Assembly: GCF_965638725.1 (NCBI RefSeq)
Contig: NC_134952.1
Coordinates: 56,646,065-56,710,064, forward strand
DNA length: 64,000 nucleotides
Direction: 5' to 3'
Origin: Aptenodytes patagonicus
Taxonomy: Eukaryota; Chordata; Aves; Sphenisciformes; Spheniscidae
The notes beneath the pieces were generated by a model. It had not been told where the DNA came from. It did no database searches and saw only the letters and a program-made list of their open reading frames with translations. The position numbers and the translations under genes are program-made. Positions 53,372 through 64,000 of this stretch are shown in pieces (position 1 is the first letter of the stretch; each line of letters opens with the position of its first letter).

Positions 53372-55501
53372 GCTATGACGACAGAACTCGTCGCTACTCA
53401 GACGTGCTTGCACCGTTTTTCACGTAGCAGCAGTTCAAACTAATTGGTAAAGTGCAAGTTACAGTTGACTTAATGCAGAGTTATTTTGTAGCAATCAAAT
53501 TTTGTTCATCTAGGTTTAGATTTTTTTCAAAACGGGAATTTTTTTTTTTCCGAATCCTGCACAAATCTATTTATGTGCTTATATTTATTACAGAGTTTCT
53601 AGGCTAATTGATTACTTTTTTTTGAGACTTGTCACTAGTATAGAACTAAGGCTGTGCAGACGCACGTGCAATATTAGGGAAACAGTGTTTATTGGGAGGA
53701 ACTTCTTGTAGTGTTTTCTCAGTAGGGAAGTGTTAGAACTCAATTAAAACATTTAACGAGTTATTTTGATGTTATCTTATTACCTGCAGTCTTATTGTTT
53801 TATGCTTAAAAAGTAGTTAAGAGAATTATAGGTGACTTTTATAGCAGGGCAATGTGAGTTCTATGTGCAGAAGTTACTGTAAATTGGTAGACAAAATGGA
53901 ATTTGTTAACCTTTGATAACTCATTTATGCGTTCATGATGTGCTATGTAATTGCTGATCGTGCTGAGGGGTTTCCAGGAGTTCAAAGGGCTACGGACTGG
54001 GATAAGAGTTGCTCAAAATAGGTCAAAATAGTGTTATGGGTCCAATGTTCAGCACCAAAAGAAGGGTCTGTTTAGCAGGATGACCTCTCACAGCGGCAGT
54101 CCTGTTCTCTGGGGAAGATTTTGCATGGTTGTGCTGTGGTATTCTGTGGGACTTGGTGCTGGAAATACATTAAAAGTACAACAGCATTTGCAAAAATGAA
54201 ACCACATTCATGTATGCGTGTGTAAATGTTACATGATAATAAGAAAGTGATCTGCTGCTTTATATAATATGCTTCAAATAATATAGTGCTAGCTACTGTC
54301 GCTTATTACCTTTCGACGCTAACCATTCCGTATTTGTGTGAGCGGCACTTTCTTAAATACATATTGATTCTTAATACGTATTTATTAAATATTAAATAAA
54401 TTCGACAAATAATGAGACCAGCCAAAAATAAGGCTTAAATTCAAGTGAGAATCTTCAAAAATTTGAGATCAATCCTTAGAAAACAAGGACAGTTCAATTG
54501 CTGCAACAAAGAAAATCAACCACGTAGAAGTTTCTTTTAAACTTAAGAAAAAAGCCCAACCCACAAACACAAAACATTGATATATGGAACCTGGATATGT
54601 ACAGTATTCACTTATTGTCTTTAGATGTTCCTGTTCCATTAGAGCTTCGGGCAGTCCTATCCCTGTGGGCTGTTCATCAGCTTAGTAGCATTGCTCTCTG
54701 GCAGGCTGTGAAAGTGACGATAGTTTAATTGGTTGGCTCAGTAGCTTTTTTGTATCCCCGTAGAAACCGTCCTCATGCTGAAGAGAGATTTGGGCAAGTT
54801 TTCTTCCCCTGCCCTTTGCTAAATTGTCCTTGACACAGATAAAGTCACACTAAAGGAGAGTATGACAAAAACATTTGTGAAGACAAAGTATTTTCAAACA
54901 TCCTTCAGTAGAGAGACCTCTGTGACCTGTTAAATGATTCTCCCACCCCATGCTTCTTGTGTCTGCTCCAATCCTACATGTTTGCTATTATATAAGCTGA
55001 AAATTTTCTTACTCTACCCTGTCAGGCTATGATGGTTATATAGTTCAGCAATGAAGCTTTTCCAGCAAGGTAGAAGTGTGCTCGAAGTTACTGCAGTCAG
55101 CTGGGTGCAGATGTACAAAGCCCTAGGTTCTGTAGGCTGACTCCGCTTGAAACTCTCTTACTGTCGCCTAAATGCCCAGACACATACTTCAGTTTGAAAG
55201 TGGAACACAGACTTGGGTGTGCATTTGCTTTCCTCCTAAAGACTCAGCACCGGGTACCTAAAGCTGTGGAAATACATAGCCTCGTTGACTGCATGTTGGT
55301 TTTCCTTTCCAGATATGAATTAGTGGTGGGAATGAGGTTTTCCTGGAGCATTTGAAGATGCATCTTTTTTTTTTCTTTTTTTCTTTTTAAATGCATCCAA
55401 GATGATAGGCTCATAAGATAGGACAACAAAATATTCAGCTTCTACGATTAAAATATGCCTCATGAACAGTATAAGGTAGATTTGATTTCTTGATAACTTA
55501 C

Positions 55502-55640
55502 CTCTTTCCTGCAATCATATGGTCAAAAGCATCATTGATTTTTGTCAAATGGCAATGTATATGACACCAAGGCATGCAAATAAAATTTTTTGCCGTATAG
55601 TCAGATACCAGCTTTGGTACACTCTCCACGCTCTTCCAAC
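55502..55640 (-). pseudogene. Isolated ADH-family exon 8 relic with two compensating indels
   Basis: On the - strand this reads as an alcohol dehydrogenase exon 8. It opens GWKSVESVPKLVSDY when joined to a phase-1 G and ends in an NDAF...AGKR segment. It is exactly 139 nt, the same length as ADH5 exon 8, with a good acceptor (TTTTGTTGCAG) and consensus donor (GTAAGT). Against ADH5 it has one extra base in an A-run and one missing base about 35 nt earlier in reading order. Roughly 12 codons between them are out of frame, while the shifted frame still reads ALVSYTLPFDK-like conserved ADH sequence. By eye it resembles class II (ADH4-like) more than class III. No other exon of the gene is recognised nearby. 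It could be a decayed paralogue, or an exon of a functional neighbour carrying assembly errors. Confidence 0.85.
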
Positions 55641-57189
55641 CTGCAACAAAATCCATAAAACCAAGTTAACAGTGAAAGAACTGGATTTAATTAATAAATC
55701 AGGTTACAAGAAAAAACAATTTGATCCAAGATTAGACACCTGCCTGATTTTCTGCCTGATTCCCTACTTTAATTTTCAAGCCAGTGGTCACACTTTCTTT
55801 TCTGATGCTTTTCTTGCCTTATCAGCCACATACATATTTCACAAAAACTATGAAACTCGATTGATGAATGTTTCATGAGTACAGGAAATTCATTGAATAT
55901 ATAACATCTCTCAAGTGCTTAATTGCTGCTGAGTATTCTGTATCTATCCAGGTTAAATATACCAACCACACTGAGCACTAATATACCGATACACTAATAT
56001 TAATAACCTGAATACTCTGAATCATGTCTAAAACGTGCCCCAACAATCCACTGGTTTTGAGGGATACCTGCTGAACAGAAGAAAAGCACCAGACCTATTA
56101 CTAGTTAAATGGCAGGTCTGCACTGGTGGTATTTTTTGGTTGTCTTTGCTATGAGTTTTGGTTAAAAAGCAGTGTTTGGCCAGGATACCTTCATTGCTGT
56201 GTTAGCAGTCAAGTGTTGCTGCACAAATTGCTGATTTGTAAGGAGTCAACTAAATTGTAAAGCTTTGTATATTTTTTATTTTAAGTATCACATAGTTTAG
56301 TTTTTGCTTGATAAGATGACAACCCAAATGACTTTAGTAATATCCTGGAAAGAGGGTATTTAATACATTAAATGTTGTTACACTTCCAGTTACACTCTGA
56401 AAATGAAAAATTTCTTTGTTGTTGTGTTCAGGTGTGTGTCTCCTAAGAAACTGCAAGTCTGAATGCTTTATGGCATCTTTTTGTATCCAGTGTTTTGAGA
56501 AACTGGGAGGCAAATGGGAAACCCTTATAATGACCTTGTTCTGATAATCACTTCCCGAAATTTCAAGCCTCTAGTAAGTATACTAACTGCTGAAACACTG
56601 TCATGAAGTAATCTACATTTTAAATAGAATATATATCCTTTTTTACATCTACTTTTTCTTTTGTATCTTTCCAAATTGTTTTTCTGTGTTTCTTTCTCCT
56701 GGATACCGAAGATTATTTAGAATTAGATTTAGATTCTTGAAGCATGTGTCATTTTGTTACTCTTATTTTCTAGTAGAAGATTTGCGGATTTTCTGCGTTG
56801 TAAGTTTAGTTTCTGAGGTTCCTGGGAGAAAAAACTAAATCACTTTTGGAATGAACTATAGTAAGATCTTAAAGTAATTTAAAATGAAGGCTAGTTACAC
56901 TGCATCCCTCTACACGTTGCTGACAGAATACTTAAATAAACAACATATTTGGTAATGATCTACGTGGAATGCGCAGTCCAGTTTCCTTAAGTCACTGGGT
57001 ATTATATACCGTCTTGGGTCCCTTTACATATGCTCCTTTACCAGGAACAGCCCTAATAATATTCTCAAAGGTTATTTGCACAAAACTGTAATGGATTGAA
57101 TGTCTGTGAACTGCAGGAGCAAGCTTACCCAATTAATGAACGTGTGGGCTTACAGTTAATAAACCTAAGGGAAAAAAAAACAAACAGCC
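55641..57189. other. Gene-free interval next to the ADH relic
   Basis: Searched by eye on the - strand for ADH exon 7 and earlier landmarks (GRTWKG, CHKGWG, GLGGVG). None seen. AT-rich sequence without recognised repeats. Confidence 0.6.
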
Positions 57190-57566
57190 AGTGATGCAAA
57201 GACAATCCCTTACCACCTTCCACGAGGAGACTGATGCCCAGCCAGTCTCTGAGCAACAGTTACCTTGGAAAGACTACCTCCCGGTTTTCATTGCTGAGCA
57301 TGACATCATATGGCACAGAATATCCCTCTGGTCAATCCAGGGCAGCTGTCTCGGCAGTAGTCCCTTCCAACCGTTTGCCCACCCCAGCCTGCTTGCTGCA
57401 GGGAGCAGAGTGAGAAATGGAGAAGCCTTGACGCTGTGCAAGCACTGCTCAGCAATAGCTAAAACATCGGTGTCTTACCAACACTGTTTTGGTCGCAACT
57501 GTAAAACACAGCACCATATGGGCTGCTATGAAGAAAGTGAACTCCATCCCGGCCAGACCCCGTACA
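57190..57566 (-). mobile_element. Old, truncated copy of the same LTR family
   Basis: Aligns by eye with the LTR at 30921-31437 in the same (-) orientation: a GATGCCCAGCCAGTC block, CTGAGCATGACATCATATGG, CTAAAACATCGGTGT, and the 5' LTR end as a diverged GCCAGACCCCGTACA. The part nearest the 3' LTR end on the low-coordinate side is missing or unrecognisable, and substitutions are many. No target duplication is evident. Confidence 0.85.
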
Positions 57567-60500
57567 ACTCTGCAGGGCAGGGGATGCGTTTCTGTTCTGT
57601 ATTCAGAGTGCCTAGTGTGATGTGCTCTTGGTCTTGGACAAGGACTGGTGGTTCCTATGTAGGACTCCTGAGTGACGTTGCATTGGTAGAGAAATGCTTT
57701 GTCAGAGTCAGTGGAAGAACCTGTGGAACTGGGGCAGTTCTGGCGAAAGTGCAAACCTGGGAACTGCCAGATCAAAACTGGAATAGGGTACAGCGAAGTT
57801 AGGTGCCTGCTCTTCCAGCCTATTAGGGAATAAAGGGGTTTTTTGGGTGTTGCTTTTGAATGCAAGTATCTAAACTCCATGTACGTCCTGTTTCAGAGCT
57901 GAACTTAAGTTAGGGATAGTTTGTGGCAGTACTGTACCAAACAAAACATCTAGATGCAAAAGAAATGACAATACATCAACCAAATTTCTGCAAATTGCTA
58001 CTGTAAGCATTAGTATAACGCTGAAACATGAGTAAGTTATATTGTTGTTGATAAATTATTATTATTATTGTTGTTATTGATTCCTTCAGAACAGAGAAAA
58101 GGCCATTTTTGCTGCAAGTTAGGTGCCAGTTATAGTTTTCTCCATTTGAACTGAGTTTCTCAGTAAGATTTCACCTGAGAAATTCAGACTATGCCATTGC
58201 AACCCAGCTCTCTTTTATCACAGGTTTTTTTAATGATCTAGGGATTTATAAAAATCTCCATGATTTCTTTAAAAATTAATGTTTGGGACATACATACCCT
58301 GGAAGCTTTCAAGAAACCTACTTAAGTCCACATAAAAGCTTTAGCACTGGTTCAGTAAATAAACACAGATGTAACGTAATTGAAACATAAATTTTGCACG
58401 TGAAAGCCAAAACACGTTATCACCTGCTTCTCACCAACTGTACATGGATAAAGTACATAAATAAAAGCCTCAGTGCTTAGTTGCTAAAGGGGATGAATTC
58501 TGGCTCCAGGCAAGAAAAGAAACTACAGAGATTTGAATAGCAAAATACTGCTGACAAGAGATGCCGTTAATAGTGTTCTGGTGATAAAAAAGGTATGATG
58601 ACAAAAATTATATGTGTTTCTGTTGAAACACATCTGTTTACTAAAACAGATATTCTGAGGTACAACAGAAGACTTTCTTTGTCTTGCATTAGCATGCAAA
58701 GCCCAAAGGATGTGAAGAAAGCCAAAACAAAAATAAGTACATTCCTATAATTCTTACCAAAATTAAAACAAAGTGAGACCCCTCCTGCATTTATTAAACC
58801 CTACAGAGCAGAAAATCTCTCAGCAGGTTTATTACAAAGGATGTTTTCAAGAGATAACCAGCCTTTATTGCAAATGTTTAATTATGTTCAAAGCAAATTT
58901 GTGCTGTGTTTGTTCCGGAATATGGCTCCCATCTCAGTTTGTGCAAACTTTGTGTAATATGACTTGGGTAATATTATCAGTTTAGTACTGGCATAAATGT
59001 ACTAGTAATGTTGTTACTGACACGTCTTTGAAACGTTGACCCTTTTGCTGAGAAAAAGGAATGTTACCTCCAAGTAAAACAAAAATGAAGGTAACTGAGT
59101 ATCTCTAAGGTACAGGTCAAAATATGAAATCGAGAATTCTGAAAAAAAAATTATTAGCCCAGGTCCTAATACTTGTGAGGAATTACATAAGGAAAGTAGG
59201 GGGGTTTTCCCACTGAAATTGGTGACCATTTTTATATTTCATGCAACTCGTGTAGGAAGATAAAAGCATCCTTACATTTCTGCCATGTTTTATCTGTGCT
59301 CTAAGACCATGTTGTACCATCACATGATATTGCTTTCTTTAAAGTCTTTAGTTTTTCCTGGCATATGGTGAGAATTGATCAGAATACGTGCTGATCTGAT
59401 CTGGAATTTAACTGACACTGCCTCATCTTGTTCTTTAAACGATGTGCTCCAGACTAGGACTATAATTGACTTCTTACTGCCCGTAACAATCAGTAGCAAG
59501 TATCCAAACCAAGCAGTCTTAAGTGTTGCAGCAGAAAATCCATTCAAGTAAAAACATTACAAGATTTCAACTGTTATAATTTGACTTGTTTGCTGCAGAA
59601 TAGAATCCAGATCAATGGCTTACACGTCGATCATGTAACAAGTGTATTTTTAAATACAAATTTTGGTGAGAGTATCTTAGTATAGCTAAGTAAGTCAGTG
59701 AGTAATTGTTCTTAATGCTTGTCTTTTTAATTCTGTTCCTTATGAAGCGTTGTTTGTACGGCAGGGTGCCTGGGTGCTCTCAGTTAGAGCAACTGCCACC
59801 TCTGGAGAAAGCCATTTGCATTAGAAGTGTTCATGCAAAGGGTTTATTCATAGGTATAAAACTTAAGTGGTTGTTGACGGAAGAGTTGCTTCTGCTGATT
59901 ATCTAGATGGTTGCTAGGCTTCTCTTTACTTTAGGCTTTGTAAAACTTTAATCACACAGCAAATACAGAAGAAAGGAAAGGAAATTAGGAGAAATAAGTA
60001 CGTGCTTAGTACATTTGCATTCTGAACTCACAGGAATCAGCAAAGACCTTCACTGCGACACGTGTGCCCCAGAGATGTGTCATCCTGCACAGCTGTTTAG
60101 GCAGGATAGGATCAATGGAGCAGTGCCTGAAACAGCAGCAGATCTCTCTGAGTGTTGTGCACCAAATGATATGCCTGAGGGGCTGGATAGATTTCTTACA
60201 TGAAATGCTCTATTTGAATGTAAGGTGCAATTGCAATAAATCTGAGTCTATTCCTTTGCTGCAGTAGGATCTGTATTCTGTAGTCCTTATCATAAACCTG
60301 TCATGTTCTGTATGAAGAATAGGGGGCGTTACTGCCATTAAGATTATTTACAATAGTTTGATCTGATTAGTCTTCTTTTAATTTCTAGGCTACTTTTCCC
60401 CACTTGTTCCTGTGCAAACAATGCCAGTTACCGCAAAAAATTTTTCCCTTGTTCAGTGTTTATACCCTTAATTTATTTTTGGAAGGTAGCAATATCCTTT

Positions 60501-61214
60501 TACTCTCCCTTTTGTTAGACTGGGTAAGCCACACACTTAGAGTTTCTTTTATCACTGTGGCTTTCTTTTCTTTGGCCGTGCTAGTAGCATGCCTTTGCAT
60601 CTCTTCCAGTTTGAATTAATTGTCCTTGAACACGGTTATCCAGAATTTCTTTACTTGTTCATCATGATAATTTAGTCTCAAATAACTGAAAACTGAAGCT
60701 AACATGTCTATGCAAGAGATAAATTATTGAAACATTTATGTTGTTTGGCTGCTTCATGTAATAACTAACCTAGCTAAGTGAGCTGCTTTGTGTAATTTCT
60801 GTATTCTGTGTATTTATCGTATTAGCTGTAACTGGTTAATTTCTACAATACGCACCTTCACGCTTCACTAAAACCATGGAAGAAGATGTTTTGGTACCAA
60901 TGACTATAGACCAAAGTCTAATCTCAGACCAGACTAATAGTATGGCTAAGACTAGAATTTGGCATTATAGGAAAAGAATAATGCTTCAGTAAAACATTGT
61001 TGTTCATAGTTTTTCCAGAGTAATTGAAAAATGTACTTGCAGTGTAAGTTTCTATTTATTTCCCTTGGATTCACTTCAAATGTTGGATGCCAAAGTCTCT
61101 AAATAAAAGCTAAAGGGAAATTGCTATTTCTAGGTTGTTAGAAACCTGAAATTGGTTCAGAATAGAAATAGAACCTTATTGCTAGGTTTAAAAAGACATG
61201 CTGTCCTTTGTCTC
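57567..61214. other. Gene-free interval
   Basis: No exon, RNA gene or transposon that I can support. Contains an ATT/GTT simple repeat near 58055-58080. Open frames are short and without similarity. Confidence 0.6.
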
Positions 61215-61830
61215 ATTGGGTTCAATAAGAGGAAGTGCAAAGTCCTGCACCTGGGGAGGAAGAACCCTATGCACCAGTACATGCTGGAGGCTACCCAACT
61301 GGAAAGCATCTTTGTAGAAGAAGACCTGGGGGTCCTGGGTCAAACCAGGTCAACCAAGTCAAACATGAGCCAGCAGCATGCCCTTGTGGCAAAGGAGGCT
61401 AACCGTGTCCTGGGCTGCTTTAGATGAAGTATTGCTAGCAGGTCGAGGGAGGGGATCCTTCCCCTCTACTCAGCACTGGTGAGGCCACACCTGGAGTGCT
61501 GGGTCCAGTTCTGGGCTCCCCAGTACAAGAGAGACATGGACATACCAGAGAGAGTCCAGCAAAGGGCCATGAAGATGATAAGCGGCCTGGAGCATCTCTG
61601 CCGAGAGGAAAGGCTGAGCGAGCTGGGGCTGTTCAGCCCAGAGAAGAGAAGGTGCAGGGGATCTCATCCATGTGTACAAATACCTGGAGGGAGGGTGCAA
61701 AGGGGACAGAGCCAGGCTCTTTTCACTGGTGCCCGGTGACGGGACCAGAGGCGATGGGCACAAACTGAAACACAGGAGGGTCCATTTGAACGTGATATGG
61801 TTAGAGCCGTATCTGCAGTCCTGTCAGGAG
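61215..61830 (+). mobile_element. Older CR1 LINE fragment, ORF2 C-terminal region
   Basis: Frames around 61200-61740 encode CR1 ORF2-like sequence ([46 protein letters not shown]), interrupted by a stop near 61426 and by frame changes. It is more divergent than the copies at 34857 and 48505, so an older subfamily. The canonical 3' tail is not present. Confidence 0.9.
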
Positions 61831-62754
61831 CTACGTGAGCCATCAATGCACAGTATAGGTAACTTGGATATAATTTGCTTCAGTTTCCATACTAACGTTG
61901 TTGTTAGTGCTGCTTGCTAATGGTGCTGGGTAAACAAGGGAATTTTTTCTGTCTCTGGGAGATGTTTTTCTTCCAATTCACTTGGAGCATGAAACTTGTG
62001 TTTCCAGCCAGGCTTGCCAAGTTGTGTATTTCATAATAGGCATGGCAAAGGGATTCTGCTGCTTGTTCTACAGGGGAAAAATGTGTTATATACAAATAAA
62101 ATGTAAACAATGCTACTGAGAGCTGTACTCATTGTAGCAGGCAGTTCCAAGGGTTTTCGCTGTAAAATAGATGAGGTGGCTGTTTCTGTGGTACTGTTCT
62201 ATAAATAATTTCTGTGAAACAGAGATACTGTGTACCCATGTAATTATTGACTTCTTGCTTATGACTTGGATGCCCCAAGCAGGCTTTGCTTCTCCTGTAG
62301 GAGACACTGAAATGCATTTATGACAACTAGGAGCTTTCACAGAGATGCTCGAGGCAGAGTTTTGAGGACGTCTTGGGTCTGATGTTGTGAGCAGTCCCTA
62401 GCTCTAAAAGCAGAGCAGGAGGAATGGGGGATAGAGGTGCTAGAAATTCATATTAAGAAAGAAAAGACAGGGTTAGGCAGCAGTGCTGACTATGAGGCAT
62501 GACTATGAGGCAAAAGAGTTGGAGGATAAACTCAATTAAGTTTTCTTAGCCAGATACTGCTTCTGACATGTGATTTTACTGTGGAAGGGTGTTTTCTACA
62601 CATGCACGTGGATTTAAACAACTTGTGTTCTGGCTCTGTGCACAGTATACTCATAGCCAGGCATGTTTCCAAATCTGACAATGAAGTAACTAAATTTTTC
62701 CAGCCAATGTTTCCATCACAGTATATGATGGTGCAAAATCAAGACATGCTTTCC

Positions 62755-62815
62755 ACAGACTTAAATATAGATATATACAATATATATGTACTATACATGT
62801 ATATGTATAAAAATA
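62755..62815. repeat. AT-rich ATATAC/TATGTA simple repeat
   Basis: Alternating AT with interspersed GTA/TAC units. Low complexity, no gene. Confidence 0.7.
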
Positions 62816-63115
62816 CATCCATGCTGCAACTTCACTAAAGTCCCTACTGGCTGCTCAGTCAACATAGTTATGGAAAATAATTTGCCAATCCAAAAAGGCT
62901 TTTTCTTTTTTTTTTCTTTTCTTTAATAGACTATTGGTTTATAAAGCATGACAAAAATTAGCAAGTTGATTATTTGATCTAAGATTTCCAAGCCTCTAGG
63001 AGGAAATCGTCATTTCTTCTCTACATGTGCACAGAGAAATTCAGATGCCCTGACTTGTTTCATGGAAGGAATCTGTTTCCTTTCTTCAGTGGGCAGAGGT
63101 ATTACTTTTGCTCCC

Positions 63116-63663
63116 TGTCCTGGTTTCGGCAGGGATAGAGTTAATTTCCTTCCTAGTAGCTGGTACAGTGCTGTGTTTTGGATTTAGGAGGAGAACAAAG
63201 TTGATAACACGCTGATGTTTTAGTTGTTGCTAGGTAATGCTAACACTAGCCAAGGACGTTTTAGTTTTCCATGCTCTACCGACTGAGAAGGCTGGAGGTG
63301 CACAAGAAGCTGGGAGGGGGGCACAGCCAAACTGGCCAAAGGGACATTCCATACCATGTGACGTCACGCTCAGTACATAAACTGGGGAAAGCTGGCCGGG
63401 GGGGCCGCTGCTCGGGGACTGGCTGGGCATCGGTCGGCGGGTGGTGAGCAATTGCATTGTGCATCACTTGCTTTGTGTACTATTATTATTATTATTTTAT
63501 TATTATTATTATCATTTTATTTCAATTATTAAACTGTTTTTATCTCAACCCATGAATTTTCTCACTTGTGCTCTTCCAATTCTCTCCCCCATTCCACCGG
63601 GTCGGGGGGAGTGATCGAGCGGCTGCGTGGTGCTCAGTTGCCGGCTGAGGTTAAACCACGACA
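63116..63663 (+). mobile_element. Solo endogenous-retrovirus LTR, + orientation
   Basis: A nearly complete 548-bp LTR of the same family, starting TGTCCTGGTTTCGGC and ending AAACCACGACA. A TATA-like TACATAAACTGG lies near 63376 and a TTA/ATT trinucleotide tract at about 63480-63512. Flanks are CTCCC on the left and ATCCC on the right, a 5-bp target duplication with one mismatch. No internal retroviral sequence is attached within the window. It is fuller than the copy at 57190. Confidence 0.9.
63480..63512. repeat. ATT trinucleotide repeat inside LTR
   Basis: Interrupted (TAT/ATT)n tract in the LTR. The antisense LTR at 30921 has the related GATGAT form at the matching place, so the microsatellite is part of the LTR and has diverged. 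Confidence 0.8.
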
Positions 63664-64000
63664 ATCCCTCATATCACCCTCCAGTTTCAGGGAAGAATAT
63701 TATGCATAGGGAGCAGTAGTTTTAAAATCCTTGACTGTGCTAAAGGGATTGGAAATTCAGTAACAAGATTGCTAGATGATCGCCAGGACACCAAATTAGT
63801 GTTGAGCAATCTGCAGTACGCTGGTCATTAAGTTGTGGCTGCACAACAGATTCCCTGAGAAGAGACTGACAGTTTGCAGTGTTACTGTAGAACAGGCACC
63901 CAGTATGATGGGTGTTGTCTGCAATGAGGTTTTTGTTTTTTCCCCAGTCTCCCTCTGGGAGCCATGACAGAAGTCTTTCTGGAGAAATACTGTTTGAATG

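Noticed and set aside
53025-53413. Overlapping 111- and 116-codon - strand frames in the GC-rich patch
   Set aside because: No recognisable protein features. Open frames on both strands are expected from composition.
53540-53562. Possible ADH exon 9 for the relic (acceptor-like GTGCAG followed by GATTCGG on the - strand)
   Set aside because: Only the Ile-Arg codons match. The following residues come from a poly-A run, and no stop is in the expected place.
57191-57802. 203-codon + strand open frame
   Set aside because: Its first part is the antisense strand of a truncated LTR, and similar frames occur in the antisense of the other LTR copies. No domain and no splice evidence.
62480-62515. 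Short direct repeat of GACTATGAGGCA
   Set aside because: Twelve-base local duplication in non-coding DNA with no further structure.

Overview
The window looks like genomic DNA from a bird. It holds two vertebrate genes with short to moderate introns, several CR1 LINE fragments (one with the octamer tail typical of avian CR1), and copies of an endogenous-retrovirus LTR of a kind common in birds. The species call is inference. The two genes are complete, and every splice junction could be read directly.

Layout. Bases 1-3840 are intergenic with no recognisable gene. A CpG island at about 3850-4900 carries the promoter and first exon of METAP1 (methionine aminopeptidase 1, + strand). Its 11 coding exons run from 4174 to 31725 and give 385 residues with the zinc-finger ligands and all metal ligands present. 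A 3' UTR and then intergenic DNA holding a CR1 LINE (34857-36200) follow. ADH5 (class III alcohol dehydrogenase / S-nitrosoglutathione reductase, - strand) has 9 coding exons between 38066 and 48082, encoding 374 residues, with its own CpG island promoter at about 47760-48350. METAP1 and ADH5 are therefore tail to tail, as in other vertebrates.

Beyond ADH5 (48490-64000) there is no intact gene. This part holds a second young CR1 (about 48505-49577), an unexplained GC-rich block (49787-50460), a GC-rich patch with a full-consensus CTCF core (about 53040-53371), one isolated ADH exon-8-like relic on the - strand (55502-55640), an old truncated LTR (57190-57566), an older CR1 fragment (about 61215-61830) and a nearly complete solo LTR (63116-63663).

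Both genes are housekeeping in type. METAP1 removes initiator methionine from nascent chains. ADH5 oxidises S-hydroxymethylglutathione (formaldehyde clearance) and reduces S-nitrosoglutathione. They are neighbours by conserved synteny, not by a shared pathway.

I found no novel multi-gene system. The points most worth a second look are: a perfect 44-bp-arm inverted repeat in the METAP1 5' region; the ADH exon relic with two compensating indels and intact splice sites; two similar CR1 copies in direct orientation flanking ADH5; and a solo LTR with a 5-bp target duplication starting 47 bp past a METAP1 splice donor.
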